Below, in pieces: positions 1 through 6,698 of a stretch of DNA of 14,462 nt. The DNA lies in NCBI GenBank assembly GCA_964236445.1, contig CAXSDR010000096.1:1-14462 (forward strand), in the 5' to 3' direction. The stretch is from CAXSDR01 sp964236445. Lineage in GTDB: Bacteria > Actinomycetota > Actinomycetes > Motilibacterales > Motilibacteraceae. Each line of letters begins with the position of its first letter. Position 1 is the stretch's first letter. Both the position numbers and the translations under genes were made by a program. The notes beneath the pieces were generated by a model. The model did no database searches. It saw only the letters and a program-made list of their open reading frames with translations, and was not told the DNA's origin.

Positions 1-48
1 AGCGACCGGAAGGTCACTGAACACCACAGGAGAACCACTCGAACACAT
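1..48 (-). CDS. 5' end of an SOS-controlled gene, possibly DUF222/HNH endonuclease (13E12 family)
   Basis: Reading leftward from ATG at 46-48, sixteen codons are open to the window edge and give MCSSGSPVVFSDLPVA. The rest lies outside the window, so the product cannot be identified from its own sequence. There is no Shine-Dalgarno upstream. A hexamer CAAGAT (minus strand, 55-60) lies 6 nt before the ATG, and TTGTCG (78-83) lies 17 bp further up, which fits leaderless transcription starting at the ATG. The ATG lies inside a LexA box (39-54). In actinobacteria, DUF222/HNH endonuclease genes of the 13E12 repeat family often have a LexA box at their start, so that family is my leading guess. Other SOS genes such as a Y-family polymerase or imuA remain possible. 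Confidence 0.5.
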   Translation of the reverse strand, partial: MCSSGSPVVFSDLPVA

Positions 49-54
49 GTTCGA
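39..54. promoter_or_regulatory. LexA operator (SOS box), actinobacterial consensus
   Basis: The 16-mer TCGAACACATGTTCGA has perfectly inverted arms (TCGAAC and GTTCGA) separated by four bases, matching the mycobacterial/actinobacterial SOS-box consensus. It covers the start codon of the leftward gene (46-48) and abuts that gene's likely -10, so bound LexA would block initiation directly. Confidence 0.85.
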
Positions 55-83
55 ATCTTGGCGCGGTGTTACTGCGGCGACAA
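55..83 (-). promoter_or_regulatory. Probable promoter of the leftward SOS gene
   Basis: On the minus strand the -35-like TTGTCG (78-83) and the -10-like CAAGAT (55-60) are separated by 17 bp. The predicted start point is the A of the ATG at position 48. The -10 is weak (only A at position 2 and T at position 6 match TANNNT). Confidence 0.45.
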
Positions 84-418
84 GTGCTATTCGCGTCCCA
101 TGAGCGCAAAACTGCGAAATCCTTCCTGTGGACAAGCCCGCTCTGAGGCGTCATGTCCTGGTAGGGACGGCGATCTCACGGATCACAAGCCGCACGTGTC
201 ACCTGTCGTTTTCAGGCTCTCGGAATCCAAGGTCTTCATCTCGATCTGGTCCTTGGTCGCTTCTGGTCTTGAAGGCCCCGACATCCTCAACTCCGGACCG
301 CCACGCCGCCTGACCAGCCATCACCCCACGCTGGTCCGAAGAGCCCGTTTTCACGGAGACGTCTTTGCCTGGCTAGGCGTCTCGGATCTCCAACGGCGTC
401 GCGGGTGCCGTCGACAGA
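84..418. other. Gene-poor, lower-GC stretch
   Basis: No reading frame here resembles a known protein or shows the strong third-position G/C bias of the rest of the window. Short open frames exist on both strands but overlap one another and lack ribosome-binding sites. Sampled 60-base blocks have about 53-62% G+C against about 75% in the HAD genes. It could be decayed accessory DNA between the SOS gene and the MFS gene. No tRNA or repeat was recognised. Confidence 0.5.
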
Positions 419-1591
419 TCACAGAAAGACGGAAAATAGGACAGAGATCCCAGCTGTGATGCAAGGAGTGAGAAGCGGTAGGTCGAGGGTTGTGCTGGTC
501 AGGCCAGACGCGGCACTGCCGAGACCAAAGCCTGCCAACCCACAAGTCCCCAACCACGAGAACGCCGCACCTCGCTCCGGGGTTGGCACCTGCCGCACCA
601 CGCTTAGTTGCAGCAGGGCGTCGCGGGGGCCGGTCAGGCAACCGAAGACCAGGTAGGAGCCGGCAAGGGCGACCATCCCGACGGCTGTGGCTGGACGACC
701 GAGGGCGTGAAGCCCGAGGGTCACGACCAGGAACAGTCCGGCGACGCATGCGGAGTATCCCGCCAGTCTGCGGGCCAGCACCTCCGACGACACCTCTCGG
801 CGCCCGGCGACAGCTCCGGCCGCGACCGCGCCGAAACCGAAAACGGCTAGGAGCACCCCGGCGACCCCAGGCGCTCCGGCGTCCGATGCCAGCAATCCAG
901 CGGTCGCCACGATGCCGCCCACACCACTTGATGCGCACAAGGCGCTGCCACAGGTGAGCAGGAGCTGCCCACGGTGCGATACGGCTCGTGACTGCTCCCT
1001 TGCTCGGGGCGTGCGTGCCAGGACCCGCGGTGGCAGTCCGAGGCTTCCGACGACGATTGGGAGCGAGGCGAACATGAGTGCGGCCGGTGCAGACAGGGTC
1101 GTCAGGGCAAGCGCGCCAACCAAGGGTCCGGCAATAGTCGCCGCTTCGTTGATGACCGAGTCGACCGCATAAGCCGCGCGCAACTGCGCCGCCGGAACGA
1201 TGAGGGGCCATCCTGCGCGTGTCACCGCGCCAACTGGTGGAAGGGACGCGCCAAGGGCGAGAACGCCAAGCCCCAGGATCGGCACCGGTGCATGCAGGGC
1301 CAGTGCTGCGGCATCCCCCGAAAGGGCTACCAACGCGAGGCCGAGCCAAAGACGCAGGATGACGCGTGCGCCGTAGGCGTCGACGAGGCGCCCCGTCACT
1401 GGCATCATGCCAGCGAAAGCACAGGTGTACAGCCCCACCATGAAGGCCGCCAACGCATGGTCGTCGTAGACCTCGGCGACGCCCAGAAGAAGCGGCAGAG
1501 CGAGCAAGGGCTGAGTCATTCGACTCACTCCGGCGACGACAATCTGCCGTCGAACTCCGGGAAATTGGAGCAGCTGGAGGTAGACGCTCAT
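419..1591 (-). CDS. Major facilitator superfamily (MFS) transporter
   Basis: This is a 390-residue, strongly hydrophobic protein with about twelve predicted membrane helices, the usual MFS size. The loop after the second helix reads GRLVDAYGARVILR, matching the MFS motif A (G-x-x-x-D-x-x-G-x-R-x). A conserved 'RAAYAVDSVINEAATIAGPLVG' type segment (split here over residues about 136-157) resembles helix 5 of drug-efflux MFS proteins. I chose ATG 1591 (MSVYLQLLQFPGV); an open frame continues 18 codons upstream to 1645 but is not transporter-like. It follows the DinB-family gene on the same strand with about 100 nt between them. The substrate cannot be told; an efflux role is a guess. Confidence 0.85.
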   Translation of the reverse strand: MSVYLQLLQFPGVRRQIVVAGVSRMTQPLLALPLLLGVAEVYDDHALAAFMVGLYTCAFAGMMPVTGRLVDAYGARVILRLWLGLALVALSGDAAALALHAPVPILGLGVLALGASLPPVGAVTRAGWPLIVPAAQLRAAYAVDSVINEAATIAGPLVGALALTTLSAPAALMFASLPIVVGSLGLPPRVLARTPRAREQSRAVSHRGQLLLTCGSALCASSGVGGIVATAGLLASDAGAPGVAGVLLAVFGFGAVAAGAVAGRREVSSEVLARRLAGYSACVAGLFLVVTLGLHALGRPATAVGMVALAGSYLVFGCLTGPRDALLQLSVVRQVPTPERGAAFSWLGTCGLAGFGLGSAASGLTSTTLDLPLLTPCITAGISVLFSVFL

Positions 1592-1601
1592 GACGTTGAG
1601 C

Positions 1602-1697
1602 TCACGCTTGCGTCCACGAGTTGCCCTGCACGTGGGCGGTCGCACCGGTGGCAGCGAGCCTGGCGGTGGCTTCCCGGCACAGAACCGGAACCCTCAC
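1602..1697 (-). CDS. Possible 31-residue ORF or remnant of a gene tail
   Basis: GTG at 1695-1697 overlaps the stop of the DinB-family gene as GTGA, and the frame stays open for 31 codons to TGA at 1602-1604, ten bases before the MFS start. The translation starts VRVPVLCREATARLAATG and ends in HVQGNSWTQA. Its composition looks coding rather than random. I recognise no family. It may be a tiny coupled ORF or the tail of a gene lost by deletion. Confidence 0.25.
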   Translation of the reverse strand: MRVPVLCREATARLAATGATAHVQGNSWTQA

Positions 1698-2206
1698 CGC
1701 GCCGACAGCAGGGACCGCCCGATGTCCCAGGCGTGATGCCAGGCGTCGTGGGCGTTGTTGCGGACCACGTCCTCGACCCGCTGCTCACCGCGCTCCAGAT
1801 GCCGCAGGACCACCCACTGCTGGTCACCGAGCGCCACCGCCTCGACCCAGTCGCGCGCGGCCTTCTCCAGCGACCACAGCGCCCCCGCCACCGGCACCGC
1901 GTCATAGCGGCGCGCGACTGCGAGGGCATGCTCGTCATAGCCCGCCACCACGGCCTCGCCGCCCAGCGCGGCACCGGCGAGCCGCTCGGCCCAGATGCGC
2001 AGGTTGTCGGTGACGTGACAGACGTACGCCCCCGCCGACCAGACGAGATCCGGGTGACGGCTGCGGGCCTCACGGCCGCGCAGCAGTCCGGCATAGGCCC
2101 CGGGCACGCCCCGCACGAAAGCGACGGCGTCTCGCCGGCCGATCGACCAGTCCCACCCGCACTCGCGACAGGGGTCACCGTAGAGCGCGGCCCCCCAGAG
2201 CTCCAT
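1694..2206 (-). CDS. DinB-superfamily (mycothiol transferase-like) metalloprotein
   Basis: The 170-residue product has the four-helix-bundle size and His pattern of the DinB/YfiT superfamily, whose actinobacterial members include mycothiol-dependent enzymes. His64 (in VCHVTDN) and His153/His157 (in NNAHDAWHH) are spaced as the family's metal-binding triad. An N-terminal CREC (Cys13, Cys16) could bind a further metal. The substrate is unknown. ATG 2206 has no Shine-Dalgarno; a good -10, TATCCT (2214-2219), lies 7 nt upstream, so a leaderless transcript is likely. It diverges from the DUF4446 gene across 54 bp. Confidence 0.75.
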   Translation of the reverse strand: MELWGAALYGDPCRECGWDWSIGRRDAVAFVRGVPGAYAGLLRGREARSRHPDLVWSAGAYVCHVTDNLRIWAERLAGAALGGEAVVAGYDEHALAVARRYDAVPVAGALWSLEKAARDWVEAVALGDQQWVVLRHLERGEQRVEDVVRNNAHDAWHHAWDIGRSLLSAR

Positions 2207-2213
2207 GCGCCCG

Positions 2214-2219
2214 AGGATA
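2214..2219 (-). promoter_or_regulatory. -10 element of the DinB-family gene
   Basis: TATCCT on the minus strand lies 7 nt before ATG 2206, which places the transcription start at or next to the start codon. Confidence 0.5.
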
Positions 2220-2260
2220 GGCTCGCGATCGTCCGCCGAACACCCTCGACGCTGGGAGCA

Positions 2261-2800
2261 ATGTCCCCCGTGCTTCGCTCACTGGGCTTGCGAGCCGACG
2301 TCCACCAGGCGACCGGTGTGGCGGTGGCGGCGCTCGCCGTCGCACTGCTCGCCCTCCTGATCGCCTGGGTGGCCTTCGTACGGACCCGTCGGCTCACCAA
2401 GACTTTCGCGGCGCTCGGCGGCGTCGAAGGCGAGGACGCGCTCGCGATCCTGCACCGGGCGTCGCGCGAGCTGGCCCTGCTGCGTGCCGACGTCGCCGCA
2501 GCGCACGAGGAAGCGAGCACGGCGCGCGCCGAGATCGCCGACTCGCTGCGTCATGTCGCGGTCGTCCGCTATGACGCGTTCGGCGACATGGGCGGGCGGC
2601 TCTCGTTCTCGGCGGCGCTGCTCGACGACGGCGGTGACGGACTCGTCCTGACGTCGATCAACGGCAGGAGCGAGACGCGCACCTACGCCAAGGGCGTGAA
2701 GGACGGCCAGAGCGAGCAGTCGTTGTCACCGGAGGAGGAGCAGTCGATCGGCTATGCCCGCCGTGGTGTGAGTGCGAGCGGGGACAAGGCCCGTGGCTGA
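2261..2800 (+). CDS. DUF4446 family membrane-anchored protein
   Basis: The product is 179 residues. A membrane helix (about residues 18-40, rich in A/L/V) is followed by a helical linker with heptad-like spacing (about 60-95), then the DUF4446 core with VVRYDAFGDMGG and LSFSAALLD followed by a GLVLTSINGR segment, the signature of this family. Its function is unknown. ATG 2261 has a short-spaced GGGAG (2254-2258, 2 nt away) and a weak -10-like GACGCT (2248-2253) 7 nt upstream; GTG 2270 is the alternative start. The end overlaps the pheA start by 8 bp, so the two genes are probably cotranscribed and translationally coupled. Confidence 0.85.
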   Translation: MSPVLRSLGLRADVHQATGVAVAALAVALLALLIAWVAFVRTRRLTKTFAALGGVEGEDALAILHRASRELALLRADVAAAHEEASTARAEIADSLRHVAVVRYDAFGDMGGRLSFSAALLDDGGDGLVLTSINGRSETRTYAKGVKDGQSEQSLSPEEEQSIGYARRGVSASGDKARG

Positions 2801-3755
2801 GTCTGTGCGGCTGGCCTATTTCGGGCCCGAGGGCACCTTCACCGAGGCGGCGCTGCTCAGCGTCGCGCCGGCAGGCGCCACCCTCCTCCCCTATCCCACG
2901 GTGCCCGGGGCAATAGAAGCCGTACGCCGCGGCGACGCGGCAGCGGCCATGGTCCCGATCGAGAACAGCGTCGAGGGCGCGGTGCCGGCGACGCTCGACC
3001 AGCTCGCGACCGGTTCACCGTTGCGCATCGTGCAGGAGGTGCTTCTTCCGGTCACCTTCACGCTGATGGCACCGCCCGGCGTCACCCTTGCCGACATCAC
3101 CCGCATCGGGACCTTCCCGCATGCCGAGGCGCAGTGCCGGGGCTGGCTCTCTGCCAACCTGCCCCACGCGACGTTCGTGCCGACGCCGTCGACCGCTGCT
3201 GCTGCCGCCTCACTGCAGCTGGCCGGGCACAGCGACTTCGACGCGGCCGTAGCCGCGCGCATCGCTGCGGAGCGTTACGGCCTCGACGTGCTCGCTGAAG
3301 GCATCGGTGACACCGCCGATGCGGTGACGCGTTTCGTGATGGTCGCCCGGCCCGGCCCGCCGCCGTTGCCGACGGGCGCCGACCGTACGTCCGTGGTGGC
3401 CTTCATCGCCGCCGACCAGCCGGGCGCACTGCTCACCATCCTCACGGAGTTCGCTGTGCGCGGCGTGAACCTCACCCGCATCGAGTCGCGGCCTACGGGT
3501 GCGGGGCTCGGCCGCTACTCCTTCTCGATGGACTGCGAGGGCCACATCGACGACGCGCGGGTCGGTGAAGCTCTGATGGGCCTGCACCGTGTCGTCGCGG
3601 ACGTGCGGTTCCTCGGTTCCTATGCACGTGCCGATGTGGCAGGCACGACGCGGCCCTCGGCCCGCTCAACCGCGGGCAACACCGGCGATGACGCGGCCTT
3701 CACCGAGGCGCAGGCATGGCTGGCACGCCTGCGCGACGCAGCGCTGCGCTCCTAG
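2793..3755 (+). CDS. pheA: Prephenate dehydratase
   Basis: This cytosolic enzyme converts prephenate to phenylpyruvate in phenylalanine synthesis. The product is 320 residues, the length of actinobacterial monofunctional PheA. The catalytic domain starts with AYFGPEGTFTEAA and contains VPIENSVEG (about 54-62) and the catalytic TRF triplet (179-181). The C-terminal ACT domain carries both phenylalanine-binding signatures, GALL (211-214) and ESRP (231-234), so feedback inhibition by phenylalanine is expected. No chorismate mutase domain is present. GTG 2793 is preferred; GTG 2772 and 2805 are alternatives. The stop codon shares CTAG (3752-3755) with the convergent AIM24-family gene. Confidence 0.95.
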   Translation: MAESVRLAYFGPEGTFTEAALLSVAPAGATLLPYPTVPGAIEAVRRGDAAAAMVPIENSVEGAVPATLDQLATGSPLRIVQEVLLPVTFTLMAPPGVTLADITRIGTFPHAEAQCRGWLSANLPHATFVPTPSTAAAAASLQLAGHSDFDAAVAARIAAERYGLDVLAEGIGDTADAVTRFVMVARPGPPPLPTGADRTSVVAFIAADQPGALLTILTEFAVRGVNLTRIESRPTGAGLGRYSFSMDCEGHIDDARVGEALMGLHRVVADVRFLGSYARADVAGTTRPSARSTAGNTGDDAAFTEAQAWLARLRDAALRS

Positions 3756-4330
3756 CCGCCGAGGCGACCGAGCATCCCGCCGATGCTGGCAGCGCCGCCG
3801 CCGGTGCTGCCCTGGCCACCACCGCGCGGGGTGCTCTCGGCAGGCTGCACGATGACGAATCCCTGACCGGCGAAGCCCAGCTGGAACGCCTCGCCCGACG
3901 TGTGGCCGATCAGCGAGGCGGCCTTGAAGCCGGTGCGCCGCAGCGACGTCTGCAGCGAGGCGGACCAGCCGACGACCGCGTCGGTGTCGACGAAGGTGGG
4001 TCGGTCGACGGTGAGGATGACCGGNNNNNNNNNNNNNNNNNNNNNNNNNNNNNNNNNNNNNNNNNNNNNNNNNNNNNNNNNNNNNNNNNNNNNNNNNNNN
4101 NNNNNNNNNNNNNNNNNNNNNNNNGTCACGGCCTTCTTGATGGCCTTCCCGATGCCGCCGGCGCTCTGGTAGTCGAACGCGACGTCACCCTGGAACGCGA
4201 CCATCGAACCCTTGCGTGCCATCAGGGTGCCGCCGTTGAGCGTGACCTTGAGCATCTTGGAGTTCTGCAGCACGAACGCGTCGGGCGCCGCGTTCTGCAG
4301 GAACTCGGGACTGAAAAGGTTGCTGCGCAC
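3752..4330 (-). CDS. AIM24 family protein, interrupted by an assembly gap
   Basis: The N-terminal part (starting MRSNLFSPEFLQNA and running to GGIGKAIKKAV) and the C-terminal part (from PVILTVDRPTFVDTDAVVGW to the Gly-rich tail) match the two ends of bacterial AIM24/DUF124 proteins, predicted beta-rich proteins of unsettled function. GTG 4328-4330 is chosen because GAGGAG (4338-4343) lies 7 nt upstream. The 100 N removes the centre: homologues I know have roughly 84 residues between these flanks, against 33 placeholders. Both flanks are in one frame as drawn, so one gene with a gap of about 250 bases is the simplest reading. AIM24 genes often occur as tandem paralogues, so the flanks could belong to two copies. 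Confidence 0.8.
   Translation of the reverse strand: MRSNLFSPEFLQNAAPDAFVLQNSKMLKVTLNGGTLMARKGSMVAFQGDVAFDYQSAGGIGKAIKKAVXXXXXXXXXXXXXXXXXXXXXXXXXXXXXXXXXXPVILTVDRPTFVDTDAVVGWSASLQTSLRRTGFKAASLIGHTSGEAFQLGFAGQGFVIVQPAESTPRGGGQGSTGGGAASIGGMLGRLGG
4025..4124. other. Assembly gap (100 N) inside the AIM24-family gene
   Basis: Exactly 100 N, the conventional length for a gap of unknown size. The flanking reading frames agree only if the true size leaves remainder 1 on division by 3. Confidence 0.99.
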
Positions 4331-4337
4331 GGTTCTG

Positions 4338-4343
4338 CTCCTC
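4338..4343 (-). promoter_or_regulatory. Ribosome-binding site deciding the AIM24-gene start
   Basis: GAGGAG on the minus strand lies 7 nt before GTG 4330 and selects this start over an upstream in-frame start at 4369. Confidence 0.7.
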
Positions 4344-4372
4344 AGTGAGACGTGATCTGCTCTCTGCAATCT

Positions 4373-4390
4373 CCACCCTGCGCAGGGTGG
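4373..4390. terminator. Perfect 18-bp palindrome after the glycosyltransferase gene
   Basis: CCACCCTGCGCAGGGTGG is a perfect inverted repeat (7-bp stem, GCGC loop) that begins 3 nt past the glycosyltransferase stop codon. There is no T-run after it, so it would be a non-canonical terminator; an operator for the downstream AIM24-family gene is the alternative. Confidence 0.5.
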
Positions 4391-4393
4391 GCG

Positions 4394-5395
4394 CTAGTGC
4401 GCCGCGCGAAGATCGTTCATCAGGACCTTCAGCGCCGCGAGCTGGCGAGGGTCATATCTGCGCCCCGAGACGTCCACAACCTCCCCGACGCCGTCGAGCA
4501 GCTCGCTCGCCCGCGCGATCTCACCGAGCTGTGCGAGGGCCTGCGCCTCGAGCCAGTCGCAGTAGGCATTCGACGCCCCTGACGCGCGCAGCTCCGCTGT
4601 CAGCACCAGGGCGGGTCGGTCCATGCCGGCGCCCAGCAGGAGGCGTACGAAGGCATCGGTGCCCTGCAGCGCCTGCGATGTGCCGGGAAACAGCTCGCGC
4701 AGCGCCTCGAACGTGTCGATGGCGTCCTGCAGCTGGTCGGCGCCTACCTTGCTGCGTCCCAGGTCCAGCAGCGTCTGTGCGACCTCCGACGCTGCGGCAG
4801 CCGGATCCGATGTGAGCTGGTCCAGGGCGGCTTGTGCGAGCTCCGCGTTGCGCAGCGCCTTGGCCCTGCGCTCCGGTGCGCCGGCATATCCCTCGTGGTC
4901 CAGCCGCAGCACGTCACGGCCGACGAGGCCTTCGCGCAGCGTCCCACCAGCGCGCGGCTCGAGCCGCTCGTGCACCCGGCCGCGCCAATGCACCGACGCC
5001 GGTCGGAAGAGCCGCGTAGCCAGATGCGTGTAGGGCGCCTGGTCGTGGCGGTTGTCGATGTCGAGACAGAGGGCGTCCGCCGACGTACGCGCGAGGAGTC
5101 GACGCAGCGACACCGTGTCACCCACCGCCCGCTCGTCCGCGTCGAGGCTCAGGACCCAGTCGGCTCGCACGTGCAAGAGCGCCTCGTTGCGCGCATCGGC
5201 GAAGTCGTCATCCCACGCACCCTGCGTCACCACGGCGCCGAGGGAGCGCGCGAGGTCCTGCGTGCCGTCGCGGGATCCGGTGTCGTGCACGTGCACCTCG
5301 TCGACGACGCCGCGCAGCGATTCCAGGCAGCCCGCGAGCATCGCGACCTCGTCGCGCACGATGAGGACCGCCGCGACGGACAGCTGGCTCGGCAC
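4394..5395 (-). CDS. Family 2 glycosyltransferase with C-terminal helical repeats
   Basis: The 333-residue product has a GT-A domain at its N-terminus. It opens with AAVLIVRDE (about 8-16), followed by the nucleotide-sugar motif DTGSRDGT (38-45), WDDDFADARN (61-70) and the metal-binding DADE (85-88). A RLFRPASVHWRGRVHE segment (128-143) is typical of the SunS-like GT2 branch. Residues about 175-333 are helical and TPR-like. It probably transfers a sugar to a protein, lipid or polysaccharide acceptor; the acceptor is unknown. No signal peptide is seen. The start is GTG 5395 with -10 TACGCT (5402-5407) 6 nt upstream and no Shine-Dalgarno. It diverges from serS across 34 bp. Confidence 0.85.
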   Translation of the reverse strand: MPSQLSVAAVLIVRDEVAMLAGCLESLRGVVDEVHVHDTGSRDGTQDLARSLGAVVTQGAWDDDFADARNEALLHVRADWVLSLDADERAVGDTVSLRRLLARTSADALCLDIDNRHDQAPYTHLATRLFRPASVHWRGRVHERLEPRAGGTLREGLVGRDVLRLDHEGYAGAPERRAKALRNAELAQAALDQLTSDPAAAASEVAQTLLDLGRSKVGADQLQDAIDTFEALRELFPGTSQALQGTDAFVRLLLGAGMDRPALVLTAELRASGASNAYCDWLEAQALAQLGEIARASELLDGVGEVVDVSGRRYDPRQLAALKVLMNDLRAAH

Positions 5396-5401
5396 GCCAG
5401 C

Positions 5402-5423
5402 AGCGTAGGCGCCTCGCTAGTCT
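5402..5423. promoter_or_regulatory. Divergent -10 elements of the glycosyltransferase gene and serS
   Basis: TACGCT on the minus strand (5402-5407) lies 6 nt before GTG 5395. TAGTCT on the plus strand (5418-5423) lies 6 nt before GTG 5430. Each would start a leaderless transcript, and the -35 region of one overlaps the other's start region. Confidence 0.5.
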
Positions 5424-5429
5424 GCTGTG

Positions 5430-6698
5430 GTGATTGACCTGCGAGCCGTACGCGACAGCCCCGAGGCGTTCCGGGCGAGCCAGCAAGCACGCGGTGAGGA
5501 TCCTGCTCTGGTGGAGGCCTTGCTTTCCGCCGACGCCGCCCGTCGCAGCTCGCTCTCGGCCTTCGAGGCCTTGCGTGCCGAGCAGAAGTCGCTGGGCTCG
5601 CTGGTCGCCCGTGCCACCGGTGAGGAGAAGGCCTCGCTGCTGGCCCGCACCAAGGACCTCGCCATGCAGGTGAAGGCAGCCCAGGCGAGCGCTGACGAGG
5701 CCGAAGCGGTCGCGGCACCCCTGCTCCTCGCGCTGTCCAACCTCATCGACCCCGACGCTCCGGTCGGTGGCGAAGAGGACTTCCGGCTCATCGAGGAGAT
5801 CGGCGGGATTCCTGAATTCGACTTCGCTCCTCGTGATCATGTCGAGCTCGGTCGCATGCTCGGCGCCATCGACCTCGACCGTGGTGCCAAGGTCTCGGGC
5901 TCACGTTTCTACTTCTTCACCGGGGTGGGTGCCCTGCTCGCCACCGCTCTCGTCCGTCACGCTCAGGACTACGCGCTCGCCGCCGGGCTCATCCCGGTCC
6001 TGCCGCCGGTGCTGGTGCGCCCGGAGGCCATGGAGGGCACGGGATTCCTCGGTCAGGCGGCGGAGAACGTCTACAGCCTGCCCGGTGAGGACCTCTATCT
6101 CGTCGGCACCTCCGAGGTGCCCATGGCCGCGTTCCACATGGACGAGATCCTCGACCTTCGCGAAGGTCCGCTGCGCTACGCCGCCTACTCGCCCTGTTTC
6201 CGCCGCGAGGCGGGTGCCCACGGGCGTGACACCCGGGGCATCATCCGGGTGCACCAGTTCGACAAGGTCGAGATGTTCGTCTTCTGCGACCCGGCGCAGG
6301 CGCAGGCCGAGCACCAGCAGCTCCTCGAGCACGAGAAGACGTTGCTCTCGGGCCTCGGCCTGCCGTTCCGCGTGATCGACGTGGCGTCGGTTGACCTCGG
6401 CGCCAGCGCTGCCCGCAAGTACGACTGCGAGGCGTGGGTGCCGACGCAGGGGAAGTACCGCGAGGTCACGTCGACGTCGAACTGCACGCAGTTCCAGGCA
6501 CGCCGCCTTCGCATCCGCTCGCGGTTCGAGGGTGAGACGTCGCCCGTGGCCACGCTCAACGGGACGCTGGCGGCCGTGCCCCGGCTCGTCGTCGCGATCC
6601 TCGAGAACTTCCAGCGTGCCGACGGGTCCGTGGTCGTGCCCGAGGTGCTGCGTCCCCACGTCGGGCGTGAGGTCCTCGAGCCGATCGCCGGTCGGTGA
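5430..6698 (+). CDS. serS: Serine--tRNA ligase
   Basis: This class II aminoacyl-tRNA synthetase attaches serine to tRNA-Ser in the cytosol. The 422-residue product has the N-terminal coiled-coil tRNA-binding arm (about 1-110), the TSE serine-pocket motif in GTSEVPMAAF (about 227-236), motif 2 with SPCFRREAGAHGRDTRG and HQFDKVEMF (about 254-283) and motif 3 NGTLAAVPRLVVAILENFQ (about 375-393). GTG 5430 gives the usual VIDLR opening; GTG 5427 directly before it is the alternative. Its stop overlaps the start of the next gene as GTGA. Confidence 0.97.
   Translation: MIDLRAVRDSPEAFRASQQARGEDPALVEALLSADAARRSSLSAFEALRAEQKSLGSLVARATGEEKASLLARTKDLAMQVKAAQASADEAEAVAAPLLLALSNLIDPDAPVGGEEDFRLIEEIGGIPEFDFAPRDHVELGRMLGAIDLDRGAKVSGSRFYFFTGVGALLATALVRHAQDYALAAGLIPVLPPVLVRPEAMEGTGFLGQAAENVYSLPGEDLYLVGTSEVPMAAFHMDEILDLREGPLRYAAYSPCFRREAGAHGRDTRGIIRVHQFDKVEMFVFCDPAQAQAEHQQLLEHEKTLLSGLGLPFRVIDVASVDLGASAARKYDCEAWVPTQGKYREVTSTSNCTQFQARRLRIRSRFEGETSPVATLNGTLAAVPRLVVAILENFQRADGSVVVPEVLRPHVGREVLEPIAGR

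Noticed and set aside
127..135. TTGTCCACA on the minus strand, an actinobacterial DnaA-box match
   Set aside because: A lone 9-mer match with no cluster; one such hit in 14 kb is not surprising.
58..459. A 133-codon plus-strand open frame near the left edge with early cysteines
   Set aside because: It has no ribosome-binding site, no family resemblance and unbiased codon use, and it runs into the end of the MFS gene.
1292..2800. A 502-codon open frame on the plus strand
   Set aside because: Only its last 179 codons (from 2261) resemble a protein family; the rest is the antisense shadow of the MFS and DinB-family genes.
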